A stretch of 64,000 nucleotides of DNA. It comes from Litoditis marina. Lineage: Eukaryota > Nematoda > Chromadorea > Rhabditida > Rhabditidae. A program made the translations under genes and the position numbers. Position 1 is the first letter of the stretch; each line of letters begins with the position of its first letter. The DNA lies in assembly GCA_964036275.1 (NCBI GenBank), contig OZ038438.1:12542720-12606719 (forward strand), in the 5' to 3' direction. The notes below the pieces were generated by a model that did no database searches, was not told the origin of the DNA, and saw only the letters and a list, made by a program, of their open reading frames with translations. Shown piece after piece: positions 1 to 12,800 of the stretch.

Positions 1-221
1 AGTGCAACTGCGATGAAGGTGCGTACCCGGAAAAACGGGCATGATAACCCCACAGAAGTGTTTTTTCTCTCTATTATCGCGTTTCAAACAGTTTTTGCTT
101 TTGAAAATGTGTGTAAGTTCCATAAAACGGCTAAAAATGAGCCTGGATCAGCGCCATTTTGACGGGGTATTTTACCTGTGTTATGTACTCTGCTGTGTAG
201 AATATATTTTGAATCCTTCAG

Positions 222-2414
222 ATCTGTGGCAAGTTATGATCTTCCGTCGCCAATAAGAGTGCTTCCTGATACCGTTGTAGCAGAGAAGGAGGACGCTGAG
301 AATAAGTACGTTTTATCAAGCTCGGGTGGAAAACGTGAAAGTTGTTTTTGTTCTCGAATTCTACGAGGTTTATTCTGTAATGTTTTGCTCGGCGAAACGG
401 TGATTTGATAATCTTGATATGGGTTTTGCGAGTATGCTTGTACTTTCAGGAAACCTCTCGAAGTGCAATCGGACGATATTATACTGCCAAGAAGAAGAAC
501 AGCTGGAGTTCTAGTGAGTTTTGAACAATAAGTAGATAAGAAACTTTTCTGGATAGCAAAACAAATTTTGTTTTCGGTGCAAGTCACTTGCAGAACCGTT
601 TATTCTAATCATAGGCGTACGTAAGTTTCCTGATTTTTTAGAATAACCCGTATTGGATATAATAACCAACTTTTTTTTATACCTTCGATCTTCGACTTTT
701 ATGTCTGACATCTGACACTATTAAACGTGTCATTACAATAATACGAATGCTGTTCGCAAGTTATGAATTGAGGTGCCGGCCACTGGATTCCAGTTGGACG
801 ACTACGATTTCTTCAAGAAGGAAGAAGAAGAGGAGGAGAGAAAACTGGCGGAGGAGGAGAAAGAAAAGGCGAACCTCCAAAATATCAGGAATAATCAGGT
901 ATGACACTATTCTCGTGCGTGCAGTCATACTTTTCATGAGTTGCTATCGGTCATTTGGGGCATTCTCGCATCACAATCAGCAATTCGTCTGTAGCAAATA
1001 TGCACAACTGGCTACAATGTGTTTGATATTTGTTGAGTGTGTGTTCTTTGATCACGATATTGATACCGTTTTCCCATCGGCTATCGGTGATATTGTTCCT
1101 TTCTCTCTCGTCCCGACTCTATTTTGAAAGTAAGGCATTATGCTGTTGATTATAAAGCGTGTGCCCAGGTCATACTTCGTTAAGTTGTCCTAGTCATCTA
1201 CTGCTATATGGGCTTTGTGCACCCATGAACTGTAGATTACTATGCAAACGGTGCTGTCCTCTCTTGTGGCCAAGTTGGAGTGTACAATACGTTCTATCCA
1301 TGACGTTATATTCTTTCCAGATGGCTTCCACCATAGAGTCGACTGTGCTGCCGAGTGCCACGAATGATTTCGTTTTGCCGAGTACTACCTTGGGCCAACC
1401 ATTGTTAGTTGTATATCATTCCCACTTTTATGCTGTGCGCTCATCTTTACAACGAATTACTTTGATTTTTAGGGCAATTTTTTCCATTCACTGTGTCACT
1501 CGTTCAAACGTAGGGCTATTTTAGAGGATGTTCTAAAGTATCCATTTCTCTTCGAAATCGAGATTTCGAACTAGCCTAATTTCAGCAATAGTCACATTTC
1601 CCACCCAGTTGTGTAGTTTGGTTACCCAGATAAAATACCTTATTTTTAATTCTGTGGATAAGAGAGACTCGTCTTTTCAGAGTACCACAATCGGAATCCA
1701 GAGTGGATGACGATTTTGTGGATGGCCAGCAGGCTCTTCTCCGCCTAGAACAGCATTCTAGTGAAGATGATTGTGAGGTGGAGAACAATCGAAGATTGAC
1801 TGGTTTCGAGAAGATGCTGCAGCAGGTACATTACATGTTGCATTTCATCTCTATTATCCATGTTTTCCAATCTTGTTACATCTTTTAAGCATACACTTCT
1901 GATATTGAGACGAAGAAACACGGAACCAAAATAAGTTTTAATGATTGACATGTTATATGATCAAATAAATCTTGAAATCTTGAAATTGACATATAATTTC
2001 GACTATTTCTGGATAACCAGGGGAGCATAGCACATGTTTGAACGGGAAGTATCATCCAGCTCTATAGATTTTGCGAGTGTTCAGAAAAGATGTGAGTCTG
2101 TAAAAATTCAGAAAAGAAAAGTGCTCTTGCAGCTTTTGGTCATATCTGTGTTCTTATTTCGGGAATTTTGACAATAATTTATTTTTCAGAGACGATTGAC
2201 TAAAACACGTTATTCTCTCGCAAAGCCGCCTATGGTGAGTTTTTCAATACATTTTCGTCGTTTTTTAGCTACTATAATGGTAGATAATGTATGTTTACTG
2301 TACTTTGTTTCAATAGTTGCATATTCGTAGATCCCCCAACGTCAAGCTGAGTTCGACCTCGGAAACGCATTCGCACGTATGGAAATCAATTCGAAAACTC
2401 CCTCCACTCCATAG
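222..2414 (+). CDS. Unrecognised acidic, charged protein (5' partial), seven exons visible
   Basis: Seven exons join with matching phases: 222-305, 450-513, 773-898, 1321-1403, 1681-1825, 2190-2234 and 2331-2414, ending in TAG. They give about 210 residues. I found no convincing first exon, so the start lies upstream or in a missed small exon. The third exon encodes a run of Glu/Lys (six consecutive Glu, then KLAEEEKEKANLQ) that looks like a short charged helix or coiled coil. Later exons are rich in Asp, Glu and Ser (VDDDFVDGQQALLRL, HSSEDDCEVENNRR) and the C-terminus is basic then polar, ending NSKTPSTP. There is no signal peptide or membrane segment. I do not recognise the family; an intracellular scaffold or cytoskeletal role is only a guess from composition. 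The gene converges on the FN3 gene on the opposite strand. Confidence 0.6.
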
Positions 2415-3888
2415 AGTAGATCTGAAAGTATGGTAACAGTTATTTTGATGTTTTCAATCAATATCGCTCAAAATGGTCCTTTTTTTTATTCAACCCATAG
2501 GACTGCTTACGATTCAACCCACTTACGTCTTTCCTAGGTCTTGTACAAACTTCTGTATCATAGTATTTTCCAGTAATACTTTCAATTTCTGATGGTGATT
2601 TTTCCCATGTTTTTTTTATTTATAGAATGCGAAAGCTCTACTTGTCGTTTGTATATTTTAAAGCCCTGTTTGTCAGGACAATGTGCACCTCATTGTATTA
2701 CTCATAGACACGTTAGTAATAATGGTATTTTTGCTCTGATTTCGATTTCGTAAATTTTCAATAATCAGTTCAATTTCTTCTTGAGATTTCTTGCTTCTAT
2801 TTTCTTGTGACTTTTATATGCCTTGTGCTCTAAGCAAAGCCCAATGGCATTCTGTGAATGTTCAGTTTTTTTAAGCGAAAGCTATACTTGTCGTTTGTAT
2901 ATTTGTAAGCCCTGACTGTCAGGACAGTTTTCTTAGGTGCACCTCATTCTCAATTACTCGTAACCTTTACGGTAATACATATGGTATTTTTGCTCATTCA
3001 TTTGTAGGTTCTGAGAGCATTGTACATCTTGCGTTCGCAATTTAGATTGTCTCTATAAATTAGAGTTCCGTTTGAGTTGTGATTTTCTCGTTTCCAAAAA
3101 AAATAATTTCTGTCTAAGATAAGTATTGCATTCGAAGACGTACAAAGAGCTTTACTTCACGTGAATGAAACAATGTGAAATTATTATTATTAAATTAATA
3201 GTGGTTGTCCATTATGTACAACGTTCAACAATAAGTGCTTGCTACTCCATAGACTGTATGATAACATATTGTACGGTGGTGTGGAAAAATTTCTCACTAT
3301 TGTTGCCTTCATTATATATTCATGCAGATGTGCCGAATCAATTACTTAGATGAGTTCTAGTACTAATACGTAATACACACTCAGCCATAGTTTTTCATGC
3401 TTTATCTTGCATTGAATAGGGTTAGCTATTGCCGGGCAAGTCTATTATGGTGCATGCTGCCCCAACCAACAGTGTTTGTAGTTTGATCCCGTCGCTTTCG
3501 GTCGAAATTGTAAATTGTGGCATAAATCGAGATCAAACTACACCTAAGATTCGGCCACTCCCTAGTACAGTAGTAGTACATAAGTGGAGTGCAAACACGT
3601 CAACGCCTCACTATAATAAGGTCAAACGGGATAATTGGTTAGACGAAATGAACACATTGTTTAGAACTGTGCCAATCGTTCCCCTACGCATTCACCTGGC
3701 TTTCCCCCCAACTTTTTATGTTATCCAACAGTCTTTGAAGAGGCACATTGCGCGATTGTATAAATAAAGATCTTAATAATAAGTTAAAATGAACTTGGCT
3801 CATAGCCTCGAATGGGAAACATTTACACGTGATTACTTTCAAGAATTGAGAATACTGTCTCTGAGGAAGTTTGAAATACACCATCCTT
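2415..3888. other. Intergenic region between two convergent genes
   Basis: Apart from the diverged direct duplication I see no supported gene here. A 112-codon open frame at 3429-3767 lacks family features and splice signals that would give it coding support. The region is AT-rich and should hold the 3' untranslated ends of the flanking convergent genes. Confidence 0.5.
2629..2991. repeat. Diverged direct duplication downstream of the first gene
   Basis: Two copies of about 110 bp lie at about 2629-2735 and 2875-2991. Both open with GCGAAAGCT, followed by TACTTGTCGTTTGTATATTT, AAGCCCTG and TGTCAGGACA, then GTGCACCTCATT, and end in ATGGTATTTTTGCTC. Between them sits AT-rich unique sequence. 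The copies differ by scattered substitutions and small indels, so this is an old duplication or two copies of a short mobile element. Confidence 0.7.
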
Positions 3889-6800
3889 TCAGTCGATCTT
3901 CCACTCTAGTGATGCATATCTCATCCCAGGCACAACCAGTCTGAAATATATTGCTTATAGACAAGATATTTCTAGCTTCATATTGAGGTTACAACCAGTT
4001 ATCCCTGTTTTAATTTCCTACGGCTCCACTGTTGATCTGTAGTTTGTTCGTGTGTGCTTTGAGCAATTGTTCGAGAATTGTGCTGTGGTTCACGATAAGA
4101 CTACAACTTGGAGTTCCTTACAGTGAGAGAATTCAGAATCTGAGTTGTAGTTTGATCTCCCGCACAAAGACAAAGAAATGTTCGATATCGAGCTACCCCA
4201 ATTCGACTTTGATTGAACTGTACCGTAATGGCATCGGGGTTGCAGCTGACGATTCGCATGTACTCCATTTCAACCTTCCTCAACTGTTCGAACTTTGCTT
4301 GTGGAGATGGAGGGTATTGCACTCGAGACAGGTCAGATGGATCATTAACCATCCCAGTTACTGAAACGTACACGATATAAACGGTTCCATCATCCAAAAG
4401 CGAGTCTGTAATATGTATTTTGCACCATCCCGTGTGTTTGTAGTTATTTCTCTCATCACTCATCTTCGCTCGCTCTCGAGAGCGTACATAGTTCTCAATC
4501 TTGCTCAGCCTTTTTTTGTTAGCCTAATCCTGTTGTAATCCTGTCCAGTTCATGTTTTATTTGTTTCCTAACTCTCACGATTGCACCCCAATTCCGAACT
4601 GTCATCCAGAACTCTCGGCACTTTGCCTGAGAGAATGGCTTTCCGGCCAATTGTACAACTAACCGGGTTTTTAGGTAACCTACCCCTTTTTTGGTAACCT
4701 ATTTTTGAGGTTACCTTGGTAGGTAAACTGAAAGTAACCTGAGCTAAAATTCGGTTACTGTTCAAACTAACGATAAAAACCACATTCTGCGTTGAAAAAC
4801 AGGTAACCGATTTTTTATTTTAGGTTACCAACCGGTTACCTACTAAGGTAACCTGAAAAATAGGTTACCAAAAAAGGGTTAGGTTACCTATAAACCCGGT
4901 TAGATATAGAATTCACCTGGCTTTCCGCGTCAACCGCGGTGTCATATCGGTTATCCCGGTGTTCTCTGGCACAGGTACCGGTTTGTGCCGGCGGTACTCG
5001 CGAAACCCATTTTTTGCAACAGTACAGGTTTGTACCGCCGGTACAGATCTGTACTTGCGTGAGAGAACACCGGAATAACGATATGACACCGCGGTTGTCG
5101 CAGAAACCATTCTCCAGGCAAGTAGCGATACAATGTCTGTGTGGATCGAACCAAAATAGAACATATATTGTACCAGTTGGTCAATGAACCTACCGCTATC
5201 TGTTTTCATCTCGAACTGCTCCCTTGCCGAGTACTCGTTCTCTCCCGTATAAAGCAGAGGAATTATCTGTACCGAGTAGCGGGTGCCTTCTCTCAAATGA
5301 TTCAGCGTGATTGTTGTCTGTATACAAATATAGTTTGTGTATATTGTAGATCATTCAAGATATGTGTTCTCTTTTATTCCAAACTCCAAATATCAAGTGG
5401 ATGTAGGGGTAACATCATTTCAGTTGTAGCTTGCTCAACAAAGGAACACTTGCCTCGTACTGAGATCACACTAAGAACATAGCAAGCAGGCCGGGAAAAG
5501 TTGATTTGTAAAAGTGCTATTTTGTGCTAAAATGGAAACTTTGTTGAATAAACTATTTTGTAATGAGCAACATCTTCTGCTGGATGCATCGTGCAACTAC
5601 TAAACTTAATTCCGAAAAACTAACGTTTTTCGAATCATTCACTGTTACACGGCTCCACTGCTCTGTTGAAATATCTTTGCGGTCGGTGTATAGGATGGTT
5701 GAACCTGGAAATAATCCCGGTTTATCAACTTAGGTTGTAAAGAGGAACGAAAACATGAAAACAAAACATGTAGAAGTGAATCGATTATCTTACCCACTAC
5801 TTTGTCCAGAATATACGTTGGATAGGTCCATGACAACTGAATCTGTCCTGGTCCGGTGTTTCTATAGGCCAGAGAGTTGCCCTCGACATCTTCGTTGTCC
5901 GTCGTTGCTTTTTCTGGAAAATAGGGTATATTTTCCAAGACTGACCAAAAAGGGGGAGGGGGTTGGACAGGAAGCACCGCATAGGGATTGCAGCTACGGA
6001 GACAACTACAAGCAATAAAGCGAGACCACAATGAGAATAAACGCATAATTCAAAATGAATTTATTCAAACGGGTTGACATGATTGCGAGATTTGTTCCTC
6101 CAGTCTGAAAAAAAGTGTTGACAATGTATGCATATTACACAGTTCATCCCATCAACAATAGAATCATGATATGATAATTGAGAAACTTATGACTTGAGCT
6201 ATCAAAATTTTCACTAGAAACAGAAACGGATTGAGGATGATTTATTGTTTTATAGTTTTCTTGTTTCTCTTTATTCATCTTCTAACTGATTATGTGACCC
6301 ACCGATAGTCTTGAATCTGTATACAGAAGGAGCTCGCAGAATGGATCCATCCACATTTCTCACGTTCACTCTCACGTAGTACGTGGTCGAGCTCTTCAGG
6401 TTGTTCAATGACAGTGCTGCTTCGGGTGTGTCCAACCTCACGAGACGCCATTGCGAGTCCGGCTTGTCCTGAGATCGCATCAATCATAAGACTCTACAGC
6501 TGTTCCTTCACCAAGTTTGCTTCAATATAAGACCCGATAATTTAATAAATGTTAAAGTGTCCTTTTGTCTAGTATCTAACAAAGTGTCAAGCTGACAGCC
6601 GAAAACTTTCCACTTTTTGTAGAAACTGACACGTTGACAAATTTTTTCAAGCTCTTTCTACATTTTGAATTCACGATTGGGTATAGGTTGTCTAGTTTCT
6701 CGATATGGTTCATGTGTCATTTTTTACTAGAAAAGTATTCCATGTTGTAAATGCGGAAACTATCTATTGTATTGACGCTGTCGTTTTGTCATTCATTTCG

Positions 6801-9800
6801 ATCGGCTTGCGTCTGTTTTTTGCAGGATAACGCCTCACTCTTTATAATCTCCCATATGAGGAGCTGCTAGGGAATTAACCATCACTTTCTTTGATTTATT
6901 CTCATCTCGCTCATGCTCCTCACCACTGATTTTTAAACAAAGAAATTGTACTTCTCTGCAGTGATATTACAGAGAATACGAACCTTATCTTCACTCAAGT
7001 ATACATCATAACCTGCTATTCTGTCGGATTCCACAAACCTGAAATTTCCACTATGTAGAAATGCGGCCAACAATTTAAATAAAAATGTTTTTGTTCACAC
7101 TTCTTCTTCTTCCATAGATCTCGTATACTTATTCTTTGGTTGATCGAAAGTTCTTGATTTTTCCGTTTCCGAACGATTCAAAGTGCCTGATTAGGCATTC
7201 TTCAAGTAAAAACTATGACCCAAATAAGTTACGGCAAAATCCAACGTTTACCCGACAGAGTTTTATAATGAAGCACATAGTAACAACACATGCTATACGT
7301 TTTGTTGTTTTGTTCCGCATGACATGAATCCAGTCGAATTGATGATAGGACGTTTCTTACTTCGATAACATGAGAGATATTGCGGTTGCTCTAGAGAAAG
7401 CAGGGTACACTCATTTCCATTCTGTTCGTTGTATTTGTAGTTCTATTCCTTGGCGCTCTAAGCACAGATTTGATATTTCTGCTGTGCTGCAAGACCAAAC
7501 TAGAACTCATATGGGACGATTCCCTGTAGAACTCACGACTCGAGCATCCATTGGAGTCGAACGGAATTCACTTCGTGTGAGTAAATAACGTCCACCTTCT
7601 GGATTGGGTTCGCATCCACTATAAAATGCAAATGGGGCACTTTCAGTGAAAAACAAAGTTTAGCCATATCAACTGTTAATTCTATTGTTTATTATAGCAT
7701 GTTTTGATACTATAGAAAGAATACTATTCATTAACTTGAACTCTAGCAATTCAATAACATTTTCACTTTGTTTCTGTAATAGATCAAATATGATATCGAA
7801 AAACGCAGGGCAGCTACATGAAACGCTACATTTGACAGACCCATGTGAACTCGAATGTGTAATTGTCAATAAAATTGTTTCAGTGCGTTTTGATTGTCGG
7901 AAGATTATGGCACATTATTGCATATTGAGAAACATCATATTAGTCAATATTGTCCTGTAGGATTTTATGACCCGTCAAGTTGACACTTTTCATTGAGCTT
8001 ACATCCGGGATACATTAGGGAGACATGACATCTTTCTCGGAAACTATTAGTCTCACCTTTGGGGGTTTTGAACTTGAACTGTCCACTCTCTGTTTGGATA
8101 TTGTTGACAAGAATGGTCTTGATTTTGAGAACGTATTCAGTATCACTGCAAAACGCAACTTACCGAATATTACCATATTTTTCAGATCACATTTACAATA
8201 ATTTGAATTTTAGTTCATGTCGCGTTAATGGGGCGAGGGCATGAACTTTCTCATTTTAATTAGAACTCTCACAACCAAATGGGTCTCACTCATCGCTGAT
8301 TTACCAATGAAATTTTTATGCCTCTACAACGTGTAACAATCATACATTTTATTCTCAAAGGCACATTTAATTGGTCCCCGAACGAATCTTGATCAGTTTA
8401 CTCACTGTTCGAGGACACAATGACGAATGTGTTCAGACCATCGGAACAACATTATTTTCCAAAAAATCATCGTTCACTTTCTATTTGGAAATCAAACATG
8501 TAAGCACAGTGGTACGTATCATTATAAAAATCCACATTCTTTCTACTTTAGTGAAACTGGTTTGCAACTAGTTATTTGGGCACTCTTGCTATTTTCTTTT
8601 GAAAAGCTTTCATTCACTTCTTACCTTCTCAGATTGTTTAGTGTGGCCGTTGATTTTCGGCCATGAAATTGTATTTGTTGCCAACGGTCGGATCCTTGCT
8701 CAGAGTATTGCACATTATACGCTGAAAACTAGTTAAAGCAATCCAACTTATTTAGAGAAAATTCGAGGGTTTTAAGAGTGAAGGAAAGTGGTATGCATTG
8801 CTCCCACTCCATTAGTTTCAATGGTTTATTACCACTCCTACACGCTAACATGGCAGAGAACTACTTCGAACAAGCAATCAAATAATTCGATTAATTTGTC
8901 GTTTCTGAGGTTTTTCGCCTTTTCAATTCAGATTATTTTCCCATTTTCTTGGAGTCATCCAGATTACCCGTTTTGAAGGTTAGCCGTTTTCAGTATAATT
9001 TGATATTCTTTCTTTTTCCACAACTCTGAGTTAACACATCTTATAATTTGCCAACTCAACTGGGTGGCTTTCACAATTCAACAACTAGTTGTAACTAACA
9101 ATCATTACTAATAACTGGGAAAATTCGTACCTTCAAGGAAAAAGGTGTTACAAGTAACACTGCAAATTTGCTAAAAACAAGAAAACTATTATATCTTACC
9201 TATAATCTTTCTCTCCATATTGGGTGGTACTTCCCACGTGAGATTCACATTGCCGTGTCCGTCGCTTTTGAAGTGGCTGCTGATGATCAAGTTGCCAATC
9301 TCGAAGAAGTCATCTTCTGCAAGTAAAATAGACTTGGGGTAGATGCGGAACGTAGCACTTTCTGTTTCTTTTTCTCTCCTATTCTTTCAGTTTGTATCTT
9401 TATCTGAGCTCTCATATACCACCTCACCAGTTAGAAAAAGCAATGAAATCGTTCAGAAGGATCGTTCAATTGCTCAACACCAAAGTATTTGATGTCTGTC
9501 TTGAACATTTGCATAATAACCAGTTCAAGAAGAACTGTGTGCTAGGAACTCAGTTTTTTCGAAATATCTTCCAGTTCCGAGTTAAATTTTCATGCATTCA
9601 TAGCTGTTTTTTGAAAAGTACTCGCACAGCTTTCTAGAGGGGGTATAGAGCTCAGTGTCGCATGATATGATACCTGCCACACTAGTTATTCAGTAGTAGT
9701 AGTATTAATATCGAGAGGGACTTTAGCATTTTGTATATTTGAGTTTTTGCTGTTCACACAAAAAAAATTTCGTTCGAATTTCTGCTATGAACAATTTATT

Positions 9801-12800
9801 GTAGTGGGTATCCTAGGCACCTGTTAGTCTTAATAGCTGGTTTCATTCCGATGTCGAACTGTTACCAGTTAGGGATCTACTATACAGTCGCTAACAACTA
9901 GGACTATCAGCTAAAGTGTTCACCTTTCGGCATGTTGATTTCAACAATAGCAGCTGTAGCGGAGGTTTTCCCTGACGGCAGCCCCGATCTTATGGTCATT
10001 TCGTATCTCTCACCCGGTATCAGCTTACCGAGCGAAAAACTATTCACGGATGTTTTTATCTGAAACAGTTCGTCTCGTTCGCATTGAATCAACATTTTGG
10101 ACATTTTAATTCACCGTGCCAACCTATGCCAAAACTATTGGGAAAGTGCTTTCATAGTGGACATATCTTAGAGGGTATGCCGCATGTTCATCACCATTCC
10201 GCGAAACTTGTATTACGACGTGATGTAACAACAGAGAAATAGTGTGTGTGTTCAAGGAGACGCGGGATGAGATTACGATGCCAATATAGTCCAGCATTCT
10301 TTCAAGAACTTTCGAACCTGTTGTCGATGTACTGCAGTCCCCGAGTCTGAAGTCAACTGTTTCACGTTGACGAGGTAGTACAGATCTGTAAGGCAAAATA
10401 TAACACAACGAGACAATGAGTAAACTTAGGGTACCTCAAAGTGAATTGCTAATCGTCTTGCTGGGTAACAACAACAACCGTCGTAAAAGTGTGAGAGTGG
10501 ATATTACTGTATTTATCGCCGACTGCCGTCTTTTTCATTGGAAAACTTTTAAGAGTAGGTACAAAGTGCACTCGGTATTATAAGTCGCTCCCAAAAATTT
10601 GTCTTCATATGTACGTTGCAACCATATTACTCGTTCTCACTTCTTTTTCACTACATCTTGAAACTATGAAAGATAAACAGGCCTCATTGCGCTACAAGCT
10701 ACACTATGTTTCAATCTCCAGGCTCTTGCACTTTTGTGAATGGGAAATAGGTGAAAGGTTTTCGTGACTTGCAAATGTTCTTAAGGAAAGTTTTCATGCT
10801 TCTCTTACCAGTTTACAATCCTCTCAACCACAGACAATCAAAATACATTGCATTACTTAACATGTATATTATGAAATAGGTTTACATGATAATTGCCTAT
10901 TGTAAGTGTCCACAAATCGGTCAACAAGTCTAGTATATATGCTCCGTGGTTTCTCTGAACACTGTCCAAAGGGAATTGTTGATCATATTCACGAACCGCC
11001 ACGTATCATTGCGTAATGTGTTATTTTTGGACGACCGTATACCCTGAGATTTCCCCTGTGTTGCTCTAACCATGAACATGTTTGATGATTTCTCAGTGGG
11101 ACGCTCGGTCTGGTCATTATGTGCGACTGAAATTATAGACTTGGCCCGATACCATGGCAGCACAGCGTCATTTGAGAAAGTGCTAGTTTCTCGAAACTCG
11201 AATCATCAGCGGTAATCACCTTTAATATCAGCAGCGTTGCTCGGTTTCCATTCCAGTTTCACACTTTTGGGGCCCAGAACATGAGCTGTGAAGTCGAGTG
11301 GTGGCAATAGATCATCCTCGTCCACTAGGATATCACCCACGGCTATCTGAATGAAGAGACACTTCACAAAACTCGGCTCCGCATTTGAACACCCACTTTT
11401 TCATTTGGTTTCTCACACAATGCTCTAGAATCAGTTGTCTTTCTGCTCAAAACATCCGATTGTCTGTGAGCTATTGCCGTTTTCTCTCTCATATTTTTTT
11501 CAATGCAGAGTACAGAATAGTAGCGAAGCAAGGGTTATTTTTTATCTCATGTTCTGAAGTAACTGAACAAGGTGAAATCTTTGTAGGTTAACACTAGTAC
11601 GAATGTGGTCAAATAATATTCCACACTTTGAATATATTCGTTATTAGCCCCCTAAATCTGAATGAATTTACAGAACTTTCCCGACATTATTTATAAAGGA
11701 TGAATAATGGTGAATAGGTACAGACCTTTTTGTTGATAGTTATGACTAACTCTTGACTCCAATCTTCTATCACATGTCCACCTCTCTCCGCTTGTACCTG
11801 CAAGAGAACACTTTCTTAGGCTTCTTCGCTTTCAAAGTTATCGAGCTGAAACAAATTGCCCCCGTGCATCAGTAATTTATATTCAAAGGTCGAATAATTT
11901 GTCGCTGTCATATGACATTTTGCAAATGTTTTTCCTCCGGCATGTGTTGGGTTCGGAAGAAAGTGCGAATGGTAGAGAAATAAACCAAGTTATCGTAAGC
12001 TACTGATCTGCTTCATTCCTATGTTTTCTCTCTTTTCCAGTCTGTTCCAAACTGCCAACGCCATTTATTTTCCATTACCTTCACAGTTATTTTCCAATCA
12101 GTTTTGACATTGACGAATAATCGGTTAGAATACAATATCACTAGGAAATGCTCAAGAAGTCGATAAAATGTTTTTGTTTTTGTAAACCACAAACCCTAAT
12201 TCGGAGGCCGTATAAATGAAACATCCCGGGTCGGGTTGGGATGCTATCCCGAGCTGGATTGGCCGGGAAATAGCTCGGGATGGCATCCCAACCCGGCCCG
12301 GGATGTTTCATGCATACGGCCTCCGGTAACCAAGAACTTACGATGTGCGTGAGGGCTTGGTTCTCTTGGAACTGGTAATTCTCATGGCTCATAGATCTCT
12401 TACGAAGAGCGATTATGGACAATGACGCACTTCCCCTATTGTTCATCTTCAATTGTATTAACCACACTTACCCTAATAGGAGAATCACGTGTTTTATTAT
12501 CGTGGTCAGGGTTTACATGATAATTGCCTATTGTAAGTGTCCACAAATCGGTCAACAAGTCTAGTATATATGAGAATTTCCATTCAATACGTTGCTGAAC
12601 ACAAACCCCCAATATCAGCTAACTAGAACGTTCATCAGGAATGGGTCAATTTGTGAGCAAATCGTTGAATCGAATCACCTGCACCAACAGATTATCTCCG
12701 TTTCTGTATTCTGGTAAGGTCAGTCTGACATGGGTGTCACTTGTTTTGATGTACCTCCACTGATTCGGTTCTCTTCCGAGACGGTACCGCGCCGTGAACT

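Noticed and set aside
3429..3767. 112-codon plus-strand frame MPGKSIMVHAAP...
   Set aside because: No domain, no splice partners; lies between two convergent genes where 3' untranslated sequence is expected.
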